NCBI GenBank assembly: GCA_030427245.1
Contig: JAUHXA010000002.1
Coordinates: 184,328 to 248,327, forward strand
From: Bacteroidia bacterium
GTDB lineage: Bacteria > Bacteroidota > Bacteroidia > Chitinophagales > UBA2359
Direction: 5' to 3'
Length of the DNA stretch: 64,000 nt
Below the pieces are notes generated by a model, which ran no database searches, was not told the DNA's origin, and was given only the letters and a program-made list of their open reading frames with translations. Both the position numbers and the translations under genes were made by a program. Position 1 is the first letter of the stretch, and every line of letters starts with the position of its first letter. This document shows, one piece after another, positions 25,153 through 36,200 of this stretch.

Positions 25153-27183
25153 TTAATGGGCTACCACCAATTTTTTAGTTGCCAATACTGCATCATCAGC
25201 TTTGAGTTGGTAAACGTAAATACCGCTTTGAAGGTAGGCTGTGTTTAGTTCGATTTGAGTACTTCCAGCCAAAACTGTTTGTTCCATGACTTTTCTGCCT
25301 GCTGCATCCATCAGTGTAAAAACTGCATTGTGACTAATATTTGCCAAATCGATTCGGGTCAATTGGTCACTAGGGTTGGGGTGATTTTGTGCCATACCAA
25401 TGTTTGCCATTGCATTGTCAAACTCTATGTCGGTAGTCATGTCATGAAACCAATCGTAGGTAGCTTTCATAAATAAATTACGGCTGTCTTCGGTCCCCAT
25501 CATTTCCAATCCAATTCCAACATATACAAGTTTGTATTGACCTGTATTGGCTTTGATTCCTGCAATTCGAGAAGAATTGTTGTAATTCAAAATAGGAGTT
25601 GCATATTCGCTGCTTGGATCAGGAATGATTTGGTCGGGAAAGAAACTACCTCCGTAATAATCAATGATTGAAGTATTGATAAGATGCCCAAAATCATCAT
25701 CTGTTGAAACAGCCGTCAGAATAGAGTTAGAAGCATTTCCATCAGCTACGTATTCAGCGTGCATATAGTTTCGATAGAAAGAGCGAGAAAGCGGTGTGCT
25801 ATAAGTTGAGTTGTCTCCTTCTACTTCCCATCCAATGTCTTGTCCCATAATCAATAAATTTACACCCGCATCCATTTTATTCATCATTCTAAACAAAAAC
25901 TGGTCGTCTAAAGAAGGGAAAGTCCATCCTACATTGTAATACACATTCTCCACTCCGTTCAAGACCTGAAAATCCACTCCATCAACGAAAGCCTTTTTGC
26001 TGATTCGACCATATCCTTCGCTTCCTGCAAAAGCCAAACCATCTGTGAACTGATGTCCCCAATCTGGATTCGTAGCATTATCCACTATTACATCTTTGAC
26101 TCCATTGTTCACAAAATAAGTGAGCTTCATGGGATAAACGAGTGGAGCATCTGCCAATGTCACTGTCAACTCGTATCGAGCGAGAGCTTTTGATTCGCCA
26201 GGAACAACATTGATTCCTAAATTTGCCAATTCTCCACCTCCAAAAGGCAGTTGTGCATAATCAATAGGTAGGTCAAATTCGCCAATTACCATTGAAGCAC
26301 TCCAATCTTCAGGCGCATCTGTGGTTAGACTGAATAGAAGCGTTTGAGATGATTTGAAAAGCGTTTCCATAGAACCTGCAAAAGAAGCGGTTTCGCCTGC
26401 ATTAACTTGTTTGATATTCGCCCATTCAAAAGAAGTGTGCTGAACAGGAATGTCTATACTCGATCCAGAGTTCAAGACTTCCTTCGTACTTTCGTTTTGC
26501 ACAAATGCCAGTACATACAACTGTTCTGGATTCCAACCCTCTTGAATTGGGAAAGTATAAGAAAAATCGGTTGATTCACCCATTGCAGCAGCCGTAAAGC
26601 TTTCGCCGCCCATACTTGTCAGCATCTTACGAAAAACATTGGGAAATTCTTTCTCACCATTAGAACCAGGTGCAGAAGCATAGACAATATCTTTTTCTAT
26701 CACTGCAACGCGAATAACCCAATTGCCACTTGGAACGATTCCATGTGTTGTTACCGAAATATTAACAGTTCCTTCGGTATCCGTTGTTCGTTCTTCCTCA
26801 ACAGATATGCTTATAGGACTTGTCTCCGATACAATTGCGTCAATGTCTGCTTGTGTTACATTTGCAGGACTTTTGCTATCTCCTCCATTGGTCAACATAT
26901 CTGGCACACCACTCACACTGTAATAACCTACTCGACTTGTAGATTCACTTGGATTCTCTTCATACATTGGATCATATCCTGGCCAAGATGTATGATAAGC
27001 AATGTGATGTACTTGTGATTCATTTTGCAAGTATAACCGCTGAAAAGCTGGATTTTGGGTGGCACAGGGACCACAGGAAGCTTGCGTGAAATGCTCAAAA
27101 AGAACATATTTATGCGCCCCTTGTGCATTTACTATAAGGGTTGCAGAAAATAATAAAAAAATAATGGGTAATACGTTTTTCAT
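25153..27183 (-). CDS. Omp28-like secreted protein with thioredoxin-type CGPC and T9SS tail
   Basis: A 676-residue protein from the ATG at 27183 (the frame is open three codons earlier). A signal peptide (residues 1-20) is followed at once by YVLFEHFTQASCGPCATQNP with a CGPC redox motif at residues 37-40, then AYHTSWPGYDPMYEENP and GVP, a thioredoxin fold as in Omp28-related proteins. The central part (about 270-600) is not recognised but includes a ThuA/glutamine-amidotransferase-like flow (FLFRMMNKMDAGVNLLIMGQDIGWEV). The C-terminus is a T9SS type A sorting domain (GMAQNHPNPSDQLTRIDL ... LQSGIYVYQLKADD). It is divergently paired with a paralogue at 27356. A cell-surface thiol/disulfide role is plausible. 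Confidence 0.85.
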   Translation of the reverse strand: MKNVLPIIFLLFSATLIVNAQGAHKYVLFEHFTQASCGPCATQNPAFQRLYLQNESQVHHIAYHTSWPGYDPMYEENPSESTSRVGYYSVSGVPDMLTNGGDSKSPANVTQADIDAIVSETSPISISVEEERTTDTEGTVNISVTTHGIVPSGNWVIRVAVIEKDIVYASAPGSNGEKEFPNVFRKMLTSMGGESFTAAAMGESTDFSYTFPIQEGWNPEQLYVLAFVQNESTKEVLNSGSSIDIPVQHTSFEWANIKQVNAGETASFAGSMETLFKSSQTLLFSLTTDAPEDWSASMVIGEFDLPIDYAQLPFGGGELANLGINVVPGESKALARYELTVTLADAPLVYPMKLTYFVNNGVKDVIVDNATNPDWGHQFTDGLAFAGSEGYGRISKKAFVDGVDFQVLNGVENVYYNVGWTFPSLDDQFLFRMMNKMDAGVNLLIMGQDIGWEVEGDNSTYSTPLSRSFYRNYMHAEYVADGNASNSILTAVSTDDDFGHLINTSIIDYYGGSFFPDQIIPDPSSEYATPILNYNNSSRIAGIKANTGQYKLVYVGIGLEMMGTEDSRNLFMKATYDWFHDMTTDIEFDNAMANIGMAQNHPNPSDQLTRIDLANISHNAVFTLMDAAGRKVMEQTVLAGSTQIELNTAYLQSGIYVYQLKADDAVLATKKLVVAH

Positions 27184-27251
27184 ATAAAACAAGGATTTTT
27201 GAAATGATATGAGAATAAGGATTAATTTCGTTTAGTTAGTCAATACAACGA

Positions 27252-27259
27252 CAAAATTA
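27252..27259 (-). promoter_or_regulatory. Possible -7 box for the Omp28-like gene
   Basis: TAATTTTG on the minus strand fits TAnnTTTG and lies about 70 bases before the ATG at 27183. No TTTG -33 element is found at the right distance, so the assignment is weak. Confidence 0.35.
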
Positions 27260-27277
27260 ATAGAGATACAACTAGCA

Positions 27278-27311
27278 TTTGTTCATTGTCTAATCTTTTT
27301 TGGTATTTTTG
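27278..27311 (+). promoter_or_regulatory. Bacteroidota promoter of the second Omp28-like gene
   Basis: TTTG at 27278-27281, a 22-base spacer and TATTTTTG at 27304-27311 match the TTTG / TAnnTTTG consensus. The ATG follows 44 bases after the -7 box. Confidence 0.6.
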
Positions 27312-27355
27312 GCGACACAGGGGAACAAAACATTTTTATATAGCAAATTTTAAAC

Positions 27356-30334
27356 ATGAAACGAATGAAGAAATTATTACAGTTATTTGTCCTTTTCTTA
27401 TTTTTGGGTTTAGGAACTTCCCTTCAGGTATCTGCTCAATGCAGTGATCTTGAAACAGAGGTAATTTTGATTTTAGACACCGATAGCTACGGTTTTGAAG
27501 TTTACTGGGAAGTAGAACTTCAAGGTTTCGTTATTGCTTCAGGGGGTTGTGAAGACATCAAACCTGGTGGTGAACGTATTCAAAATGGCTTAGCTGACTG
27601 TGAAGGGCTATATGCAACGGGTACTTATGTAGAGTCTATTTGCATACCTTCAGGATTGGAAGTCACTTTTAACATTTACGATGACTATGGTGACGGTATC
27701 TGCTGCGCTTTTGGTGAAGGTTCTTACGAAATCTTAGGTGCAGATCCTCCAGTAATAGGAGGTTCATTTGGTAACTCTATGTCACATACTTTCAAGCCTG
27801 TTGGCATTGATTCAAGAACAGATGTAGCCATGCGTTCTATCACTACAGGAAATGCTGATTATTTGGTAGAAGGTCCTACCAAAATTACAGGTAAATTTCA
27901 AAACGTAGGTACAACTACCGTTAATTCTGTTGTGGTAAACTGGCAAATGGATGGAGGTAATGTGTACAAACAAACAATGGATGGATTGAATATTGAGCCC
28001 TTCACTTTTGAAGAAATTGATTTTGAACATCTTACTAAGTGGTCTGCTCTTATTGGCGCACACGATTTGAATGTTTGGATATCTAAAGTAAATGGTTTTG
28101 CGGATGCAGATCCAAATAACAACATGGTCAGCAAAGTTCTGAATGTTGAACAGCAAATTACAGAAAACGATGTGATAGTAGAACACTTTACACAGGCATC
28201 TTGCGGTCCTTGTGCTACAAGAAACCCTGCCTTTGATGGAATGTTGGCATCCAATCGTGCAAGAGTTGCTCCGATTAAATACCATACTTCATGGCCTGGA
28301 TTTGACCCTATGTACAATGAGAATCCTTCAGAACCTAGTGACCGTGTGGGTTACTATGGTGTTTCTGGTGTTCCTAGTGCTTTTTTGAATGGAGCGACTG
28401 AGGCTGCCATTACTCCTGATGATGAAAGTGAAGTTTTGGCATTGAGTCAGGAAGCTACGCAATTTGTCATTGAACTGGATGAAAGTATGAACCTGACTCA
28501 AACTGGTGCAAACATCAATGTGAAGATTACTTCTAAAGGAGATATTTCAAGCGACAATTTGGTGGCCCATGTGGTCGTAGTAGAGGAAATGGTAGAATAC
28601 GATTCTCCTCCAGGCAGTAATGGTGAACAAGATTTTCCACAAGTAATGCGTAAAATGCTCCCAGGTTCTGCGGGAACTCCCCTTCCTCCTCAAACAGAAG
28701 GCTTGGTCAACGAATTAAGTTTTTCTTATGAATACCCAGAATTTGTGCATCCTTCTCAATTAAGAACAGTTGTATTTGTACAAAACAATGCTACAAAGCA
28801 AGTATTACAAGGCTTCAACTCTACTAATCAGACAGGTACTAATGTTGAAAGCAACTTAAGAGGTGGTATTGGCTTGGGTGTTACGGTTGCGGTAGAAGAT
28901 GAAATTTGTCCAGGAAGTGAAGATGGTTCTATCACAGTAGACGCCATTCAAACAGAGGGGGTTTTTGCGGTTGTCTGGGAGGATATTTCCAGCACAGACA
29001 ATACTATTAATGATTTGGCTCCAGGTATCTATACTTTCACGGTTATTGATGCTGTCGGAACTCAAGAACAATATTCTGTTGAAGTAGGTATAGGCGAAGG
29101 ACCTGATGTACGTTTTGAGGCTCCTGAACAGTTTTGTATCGAAGATGGTAAATTGGCGTTTGATATTATAGGCCTCGAAGGAGGTACATTTGCAGTAGAT
29201 GGCGAAGCCATTGAAGGAAATGAATGGAATCCTGAAAAAGCAGGTATTTACACGGTTTCTTATTCTATTGATGCAGGGGACTGCGTCAATACTCTTGAGA
29301 GACAAGTAGAAGTATTGGACCCAATTGATGCAGAATGGGAGACCGCTACGGGTACATTGGAATTTTGCCAAAGTGATTTACCACTTCAATTGATGGTCAA
29401 CAATGATAATGGCACTTGGACAAGCACTGGCAATAGTGATGTGGAAGTGACAGAAGAAGGCATTTTATTCTCTGCAAGTGTGGGAAGTGTTCCTAATGGT
29501 GTATATGTTGTTACTCACGAAGGTTGTGGGGCATCTGTTACCAAAAACATCACCGTTTACAAAGAACCTGCTGCAACTATTGTTACGACACCGAGCATTT
29601 CTATCTGTGCAAGTGATGAAGATACAGGTATCGAATTGAAGGGTATTCCTGCTTTCTGTAGCTGTGTGTTGACTTTCAATGTATATGACGAAGACAACAA
29701 CTTGGTATATGAAGGTACAAACGAGAATGTAGATATGTTCTACCCTGCTAAATACATTGACAATGGTTCGGAAGGTGAACATAAGTTTTATGCAACTTCG
29801 GTAAATGGTTTGTGTGAAGGTCCTCTAAGAGAATTGGTCGTGACAACTACTGCTGGACCTACTGTGAACTTTGGAGAGATTGTTTCTATTGTAGAAGGCG
29901 AAAGCACCGTTTTGGATGCGACTAATGAGGGTGCTACTTACCTTTGGTCGACAGGTGCTACTACTCCAACAATTGAAGTAAGCGAGATTGGTGACTACTC
30001 TGTTGAGATTACCGGCGCAAATGGATGTGTAGCTAATGTAGATGTAACGGTTGATTTTGTGACAAGTATTGAAGACCTTGACCAACCTACTTTATCGAGA
30101 GCTTATCCAAATCCTGCGGATCAATACATGGTTATCGAATTGGTAAACATCACCGAAGATTTACAACTGCAGGTAAGAGATTTGGCGGGTCGTCTAATCA
30201 TGACTCGTAGTATCGAAAGTGGTACAACTCAAATTGACGTAAAAACCAACGGATTAACAGAAGGTACTTATCTTTACCAATTGAGCAAAGGAAATACAGT
30301 GCTTTCTACTCAAAAAATTGTTGTGATTCATTAA
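27356..30334 (+). CDS. Large secreted Omp28-like CGPC protein with Ig-like repeats and T9SS tail
   Basis: A 992-residue protein. A signal peptide (residues 1-27) precedes a domain with the YDDYGDGICCAFGEGSYEI signature common near the N-terminus of Bacteroidota surface proteins (about 107-127). A CARDB-like beta domain follows, then the Omp28/thioredoxin region with C283-G-P-C286 (EHFTQASCGPCATRNP, KYHTSWPGFDPMYNENP), about 70% identical over this part to the divergent gene at 25153. Residues 500-900 form several Ig/PKD-like modules, for example YLWSTGATTPTIEVSEIGDYSVEI. The last 75 residues are a T9SS type A sorting domain (RAYPNPADQYMVIEL ... LTEGTYLYQL). The redox module is central instead of N-terminal. 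A terminator lies about 100 bases downstream. Confidence 0.87.
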   Translation: MKRMKKLLQLFVLFLFLGLGTSLQVSAQCSDLETEVILILDTDSYGFEVYWEVELQGFVIASGGCEDIKPGGERIQNGLADCEGLYATGTYVESICIPSGLEVTFNIYDDYGDGICCAFGEGSYEILGADPPVIGGSFGNSMSHTFKPVGIDSRTDVAMRSITTGNADYLVEGPTKITGKFQNVGTTTVNSVVVNWQMDGGNVYKQTMDGLNIEPFTFEEIDFEHLTKWSALIGAHDLNVWISKVNGFADADPNNNMVSKVLNVEQQITENDVIVEHFTQASCGPCATRNPAFDGMLASNRARVAPIKYHTSWPGFDPMYNENPSEPSDRVGYYGVSGVPSAFLNGATEAAITPDDESEVLALSQEATQFVIELDESMNLTQTGANINVKITSKGDISSDNLVAHVVVVEEMVEYDSPPGSNGEQDFPQVMRKMLPGSAGTPLPPQTEGLVNELSFSYEYPEFVHPSQLRTVVFVQNNATKQVLQGFNSTNQTGTNVESNLRGGIGLGVTVAVEDEICPGSEDGSITVDAIQTEGVFAVVWEDISSTDNTINDLAPGIYTFTVIDAVGTQEQYSVEVGIGEGPDVRFEAPEQFCIEDGKLAFDIIGLEGGTFAVDGEAIEGNEWNPEKAGIYTVSYSIDAGDCVNTLERQVEVLDPIDAEWETATGTLEFCQSDLPLQLMVNNDNGTWTSTGNSDVEVTEEGILFSASVGSVPNGVYVVTHEGCGASVTKNITVYKEPAATIVTTPSISICASDEDTGIELKGIPAFCSCVLTFNVYDEDNNLVYEGTNENVDMFYPAKYIDNGSEGEHKFYATSVNGLCEGPLRELVVTTTAGPTVNFGEIVSIVEGESTVLDATNEGATYLWSTGATTPTIEVSEIGDYSVEITGANGCVANVDVTVDFVTSIEDLDQPTLSRAYPNPADQYMVIELVNITEDLQLQVRDLAGRLIMTRSIESGTTQIDVKTNGLTEGTYLYQLSKGNTVLSTQKIVVIH

Positions 30335-30431
30335 TAGCAAATTGGTTTATTTGTTGGTAAGTGCGGCAGAGAATTGGCTCATTGCATAATCCTCTACATC
30401 ACAAATCAACAATTCTTCAAACTAATATACG

Positions 30432-30469
30432 AAAACACCCTTAATGCTTGATTGCTTTAAGGGTGTTTT
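30432..30469 (+). terminator. Rho-independent terminator
   Basis: AAAACACCCTTAA (30432-30444) pairs with TTAAGGGTGTTTT (30457-30469), followed by a T-rich run. It ends the secreted-protein transcript and overlaps the -33 box of the truB promoter. Confidence 0.8.
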
Positions 30470-30496
30470 GTTTTTTCAGGCAAAGAATTACCTTTG
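30467..30496 (+). promoter_or_regulatory. Promoter of truB, overlapping the preceding terminator
   Basis: TTTG at 30467-30470, an 18-base spacer and TACCTTTG at 30489-30496, then 30 bases to the ATG of truB. The -33 box shares its first bases with the right arm of the upstream terminator. Confidence 0.6.
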
Positions 30497-30526
30497 CGCT
30501 CTTTTTTATAAACTATTGAAACCGAA

Positions 30527-31234
30527 ATGCCAACTTTATCAAAACCGTTTGACTTTTGGGGAGGAGAAACTTTATTGATTGACAAGCCATTACACTGGAC
30601 TTCTTTTGATGTGGTCAACAAACTTCGTATTGCAATTTCTAAAACTCAACAACCTAAGAAGAAAATCAAAGTAGGTCATGCAGGAACTTTGGATCCTTTG
30701 GCCACAGGGTTGTTGATTCTTTGTACAGGCAAAAACACCAAGAAAATTAGTGAAGTTCAAGCTTTGACCAAAGAATATACAGGTACGATTACCTTAGGTG
30801 CTACCCGTCCTTCTTATGATATGGAAACCGAAATTGACCAAACTTTTGACATCAGCAAACTAACAGAGCAAGATGTTTTGAAGGCAACGGAATCTTTTAT
30901 TGGAGTCATTGAACAGTTTCCCCCCATTTTTTCGGCAATAAAAGTGGATGGCAAACGACTATATGAGTCTGCAAGAAAAGGAAAGCACATTGAAGTAAAA
31001 CCCCGAACGGTAGAGATAAACGAATTTGAAATCACTCACATACAATTACCTGATGTTCATTTTAGAATCAAATGCGGCAAAGGCACTTATATCAGAAGCA
31101 TTGCCCATGACTTTGGAAAAGCCCTCAATAATGGAGGATATTTGTCTGCCCTTTGCCGAACACATATTGGAGAATATAATGTAAAAAATGCTTGGAAACT
31201 AAAAGAGTTAATTGAAGAAGTGAAAAAAAAGTAA
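30527..31234 (+). CDS. truB: tRNA pseudouridine(55) synthase
   Basis: A 235-residue enzyme converting U55 of the T-psi-C loop of tRNA to pseudouridine. The active-site block VGHAGTLDPLATGLL carries the catalytic D56. LLIDKPLHWTSFDVVNKLR at the N-terminus, YDMETEID, FPPIFSAIKVDGKRLYESARKG and the RNA-contacting CGKGTYIRSIAHDFGK are all present. It ends shortly after the catalytic domain with no C-terminal PUA domain, as is usual for short Bacteroidota TruB. It has its own promoter; the DUF6340 gene follows after 104 bases. Confidence 0.96.
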   Translation: MPTLSKPFDFWGGETLLIDKPLHWTSFDVVNKLRIAISKTQQPKKKIKVGHAGTLDPLATGLLILCTGKNTKKISEVQALTKEYTGTITLGATRPSYDMETEIDQTFDISKLTEQDVLKATESFIGVIEQFPPIFSAIKVDGKRLYESARKGKHIEVKPRTVEINEFEITHIQLPDVHFRIKCGKGTYIRSIAHDFGKALNNGGYLSALCRTHIGEYNVKNAWKLKELIEEVKKK

Positions 31235-31338
31235 ATATTTTCTTCGATATGGTTTTTTTTTATTATATTTGTTACAATTTCTTTCCCTGAGTCATTAATA
31301 ACCGAACTGTACACTTTTTTTACACAAAACTCAGTACC

Positions 31339-32409
31339 ATGAATACATACAATCAACGGTACCTCAACCGCACCTATCTTTGGGCTTACTTTTTGGCAGT
31401 CCTGTTGCTGCTCCTTGCCACAAGCTGCAATCCCACTACTCAAATACAAGTCCTTCAACCTGCTGCATTTACTATTCCAGATCACATCGAAACGGTTGTC
31501 ACAATCAATCGAAGTATTCCTCCAAAAAAATTTTGGAACACCGTAGAAGGAGCTATTACAGGCGAAAACATTGGACAAGACAAAGAAGGAGCGAGAAATG
31601 CTTTGAACGCATTGACACATGCGCTGACCCAAACACCCAGATTTGATGTCAAGCAATCTGGAATTGAAATGGAAGGAAGCGGCAATAGGAGCTTACCCAT
31701 TCCCTTAGACTGGAATGAGGTAGATAGAATTTGCAAACAATACAAAGCAGATGCTTTGGTGGCGTTGGAGGCGTATGATACGGATGTGCTTCAAAACTGC
31801 AATCCAAGAGAGATCAAAAGCAAGGATAAGGAAGGCAATACCGTCATCGAAACCCGCTACGATGCCCACCTTAGTACGGACGTGAAACTCGCTTGGCGCA
31901 TGTATGATCCCCAAAATCAGCAAATTATTGACGAATTTTCCGTTGCAGAAGGCTTGGATTGGGAGGAAAGTGCCGACACACATGATGGCGCAATTGACCT
32001 TTTGCCTCACCGTCAATTTACGGTCAATGAGACGAGTAGTGTAGCAGGAACTTCTTATGGAATGAGGATTGCACCTGTTTGGATCAATGTGGAACGAACT
32101 TACTTCAAAGACCACAAAAATTCACCTCAAATGGAAAAGGCCAATCGTTTTGTGAAAGCGGGAAAATGGAAAACGGCTGCGGCTCAGTGGCAAGTGTTGA
32201 TCAATTCTCCTGATCACAAATTGGCGGGTAAGGCAGCTTACAATATGGCTGTGGCAAATGAGGTCGAGGGAAAATTAAGTTCTGCCCTTGATTGGGCGGA
32301 GAAGTCCTATACTGAATTTGGGAACGGCAAAGCCAAAGAGTACATCAATATACTGAATCGAAGAATCATGGAGCAGGAACGGGTGAATCAACAGATGAAT
32401 GTGAGATAA
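31339..32409 (+). CDS. DUF6340 lipoprotein
   Basis: A 356-residue lipoprotein. A membrane-spanning signal ends in a lipobox (LLATSC, Cys about residue 31). The mature part contains LQPAAFTIPDHIETVVTINRS and a repeated pattern KADALVALEAYDTDV, features of the DUF6340 family found in Bacteroidota. A helical segment with a TPR-like look ends the protein (residues 268-345: AGKWKTAAAQWQVLINSPDHKLAGKAAYNMAVANEVEGK). The function is unknown; an outer-membrane or periplasmic role is likely. Its 3' end overlaps the 3' end of the convergent CYTH gene by 44 bases. Confidence 0.8.
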   Translation: MNTYNQRYLNRTYLWAYFLAVLLLLLATSCNPTTQIQVLQPAAFTIPDHIETVVTINRSIPPKKFWNTVEGAITGENIGQDKEGARNALNALTHALTQTPRFDVKQSGIEMEGSGNRSLPIPLDWNEVDRICKQYKADALVALEAYDTDVLQNCNPREIKSKDKEGNTVIETRYDAHLSTDVKLAWRMYDPQNQQIIDEFSVAEGLDWEESADTHDGAIDLLPHRQFTVNETSSVAGTSYGMRIAPVWINVERTYFKDHKNSPQMEKANRFVKAGKWKTAAAQWQVLINSPDHKLAGKAAYNMAVANEVEGKLSSALDWAEKSYTEFGNGKAKEYINILNRRIMEQERVNQQMNVR

Positions 32410-32923
32410 GATCACTATAACTCACCCTTACCAAATCTCCTTCTTCAATCTCAAACAAGTCCATATAAAAAGCACACTGCTCCTTCAATTTGGCTTCCCC
32501 AATCGAGCCGTCCACATCAATCGCTTCAATCTCCACAAAACTCCCCAAACCCTTCACTTCATCAAGGTGAAACTTCACATTTTCAATAAAATAAATTCCA
32601 CGCTGTTTATCAACTACAATTTTGACTCCCAAAGCATTTGTCAATACCGCTTTGATATTGGAGTTCTGGGCGATTTTCTCCAAAGTCACGATAGAAGCCT
32701 TTGGTTGTTTGCCATCAGGACGATTGTAGTGAATTAGGGAGTTTTCTATATTTCCCTCTCTCAGTTTGAGTCGTCCAGTTGTGCAATTGAAGTAGGTGTC
32801 GATTTGGTGGTCGATTCCTTTGAAATCAGCTTGATGCTGTTGAAGGATAGATTTGATTTTCTTAGGATTGGAACATCGAGCCTTGATTTCGATGTTGAGG
32901 TGGGTTTTCTGATTATTATTCAT
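32366..32923 (-). CDS. CYTH-domain protein (class IV adenylate cyclase-like)
   Basis: A 185-residue protein from the ATG at 32923. The CYTH fold begins with LNIEIKARC (an ExK signature near residues 10-14), then QIDTYFNCTTGRLKLREG, LIHYNRPDG, and later VKFHLDEVKGLGSFVEIEA, matching the YxxxxxRLRLR, YxRP and GLGxFxEIE blocks of class IV adenylyl cyclases and thiamine-triphosphatase-like enzymes. These act on polyphosphate-containing nucleotides in a tunnel fold. Which substrate applies cannot be decided. It is convergent with the DUF6340 gene, overlapping by 44 bases. Confidence 0.85.
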   Translation of the reverse strand: MNNNQKTHLNIEIKARCSNPKKIKSILQQHQADFKGIDHQIDTYFNCTTGRLKLREGNIENSLIHYNRPDGKQPKASIVTLEKIAQNSNIKAVLTNALGVKIVVDKQRGIYFIENVKFHLDEVKGLGSFVEIEAIDVDGSIGEAKLKEQCAFYMDLFEIEEGDLVRVSYSDLISHSSVDSPVPAP

Positions 32924-33202
32924 TTTGTAAAACACATTGATTTAAACGATTGATTATGTCACAAGAATGTAAATTTACATTCTCACAAAGCTACTGTCAC
33001 TCTCCCTACATCGCCTGTAATTTTTTGTGGCAAGATTTTTGGATAAATCACTATCGAAGAACTATGCAAGTTTTATCAACGAACAAAAATTGGCATAGCC
33101 TTTCCCACGAACCACTTCTCCAGTTGAAAACAAGGCCTTGAATAATCATCCAATTCCAATGAATTTGCCGCTATTGCAGCGACCATCAAAATACCACCAA
33201 AC

Positions 33203-36200
33203 ATGAAAGCAAAATACCCATTATGGTATGCAACCAAAAACTTTACGACATTTTTTTTACTCTTTTTATACAGCATTGGTTTTACCTTAGTAGGGACATT
33301 GACTGCTCCTGTATTCGCACAATCGCCTCCGATTGTCGAACAAATTTCTACTTGCACTCAACCCCTTACACCTGTCATTATCTGCATGGAAAGCAATGAC
33401 CCTGATGGCGACTCCGTTTCGATTGATGAGGAAGAAACCCATACCTTGTTCAATTGCAGTTTGACTTTCTTAAACGATTCTTGTTTCCAGTACATTCCTC
33501 TACCAGGTATGACAGGAACAGATACCGTCTATGTTATACAGTGCGACGATGAAATACCGCCACTTTGCAGCACATCAGAAGTCTATGTGACAATTGGCTG
33601 CGAAGCTCCAATTCCCGAAAACGACCAAGTACAAATAACAGCTACTTCTCTCACAATCAACGGTGTGACAACCGAAACCAATACAGCTCTACAAGGTGCA
33701 ATGATTGGCGTAACTGCCAATGACAGCGACCCCTGCAACGACGATTTGCTGGTGACAGAAATCAGCAGCCCGCCCAGTAATGGAACGGCAAACGTGGTTT
33801 TAGGGCAAGTGACCTACCAACCAAACGAAGGATTCAGCGGGCAAGATGTACTCGAATATACGGTCTGCAACGACTGCCCTAAATGCGAAACAGCAACCGT
33901 TACGATAGATGTTACCGCCTCCACTTCCTGCAATGAAGATTTCTCGACTTGTTTGGCGATGTCAGATACAGTAGAATTGTGTCCCGAATATTGTGAAATC
34001 CCATTGGCAGAAGTTGTCACGATTGATGCGAGTGTACCTGAAGGAACTTTGAGTCAAAACGGCAACTGCTTCACTTATACCCCTGCTGCAACACCTACTT
34101 CCGAAACGATTGCCACTTTCATCGCCTGCAATGCTGGGGGTTTGTGTGACACCACTTTCGTAAACATCAGCATAGAACCAGATTGTGGCACAAAACCTCC
34201 TACTGCAATGGACGATTTTGTGACTACCTCAACGGGGGAAACGGTGACCATAAGTGTATTGGACAACGACAGCGAACCCGATGGACAAACCCTGACATTG
34301 ACCAATATTCTCACGCCTCCCAATTGTGGTACAGCTACGATTGAAGGAAACAACATTGTTTATATAGTTGGTAATAACTGCAATGCCAATCAATCCATTG
34401 TGTATGAAGTTTGCGACCCCACGGGTTTCTGTGCTACGGCTACGGTATTTGTAACCGTTGAGACAATGGACGATTGCAGTTTCCAAGATGAATATTGTTT
34501 AGAACCTTTGCAGAAAATCGAAATCTGTATTCAATTTTGTGATTTAGAAGGAGCGGCCGTACAAGATGTGCATCCTCTTTTTGAATGTAGTATCGAAATA
34601 TTGAATGACACTTGTTTTACCTACATTCCGCTTCCTGGTTATTTTGGAACGGATGTGTTGGACATTGTAGGGTGCAACTCTGAAGGCGTTTGTGATACGA
34701 TTGTTGTGTTGGCACACAGCGGCTGTATTGAACCGATTGCAGAAGACGATGTGGGCGAAGTACTAAGTGGCGAAATGGTCAATATTGGTATTTTGGACAA
34801 TGACCACGACCCTTGTGGAGGGGAATTAAATCCTGCAATCATTACCCAATCTTCCAATGGAACTTCTACTATCAACGAAGATGGGATATTGACTTATAGC
34901 TCCAATGCAGGTTTTGAAGGAACCGATATGGTGACGTATATCGCTTGTAATGATTGTGATGATGGTCCGATGTGTGATACGGCAAATGTGGCGATTACAG
35001 TCACTTCAAATGGAAATGAAAATTTGCCGCCCATTGCAGCAGACGACCAAGTGACTACCAATGAAGGACAAGCTGTTTTGGTATTTGTCTTAGACAATGA
35101 TAGCGATGCCGACCACGACATCACCGAATTGATACTCACGCTGATGAGCAACCCCTCCAACGGTACGGTGACTCCAACAGGGGAAAATGCCTTTACCTAC
35201 ACACCCAATGAAGGTTTTACAGGAACAGATACTTTCATTTATCAAATCTGCGACCCTGATGGACTATGTGACGAAGCAACTGTCACCGTTATAGTCAATG
35301 AAAACAATCCCACAAATGACTTCGTTGATGCCGAACCCGATTTGGCTTACACAATCGTCAATGAATCAGTCGTCATTCCTGTATTGGCAAACGACCTAGG
35401 CGACAACATCGAAATCACTCAAATCATCTCCTCTCCTACTTCGGGTATCATCGTCAATATAGATCCTGCAAATGGTACTATTACCTATTTGCCGAACACC
35501 GATTTTGTAGGCACAGATTATTTTATTTATCAAATCTGCAACAATGTAGGTGTATGCGATACCACTTTGGTAACGATTGAGGTGCAAGGAAATGGTGATA
35601 ATTTGCCGCCTAACGCCAACAACGATGTGGCTGCAACAGAGGTCAATGCGCCTGTGAATATTGACGCTGTGAGTAATGATACTGACCCCAATAACGATTC
35701 TTTGCGGATAACCGATATAATTCAATCACCTAACAACGGGAGTGTTTTTATTGAAGTTGATGGTACTATTACTTACACGCCCAATGACGATTTTGTAGGT
35801 TGTGATGCATTCGCTTACAATGTATGTGACGAGGGAGGTTTGTGTGATATTGGGATTGTATCCATTACTGTTGGAACAGATGCTTGTGTGCATCCTCCTG
35901 TTGCAGTAGACGACGAAGCCATAACTTTTCAGAGTACGCCCATAGAAATTGCGGTATTGGACAATGATACAGACCCTGAAAACGAAGATGCAGATCCCAA
36001 CAACAATCAAATTTTAACGGCCAGTTTGTTGTCAAATCCAGCCAACGGAATCGTTGTACCGATTGGTTCTACAGGCTTTACCTACATTCCCAACAATGGC
36101 TTTGTAGGCTTGGACTACTTCATGTATGTAGTCTGTGACGATGGCATACCAGTACTTTGCGATACGGCTTATGCCACGATTACCGTTTTACCTTCGGGCT

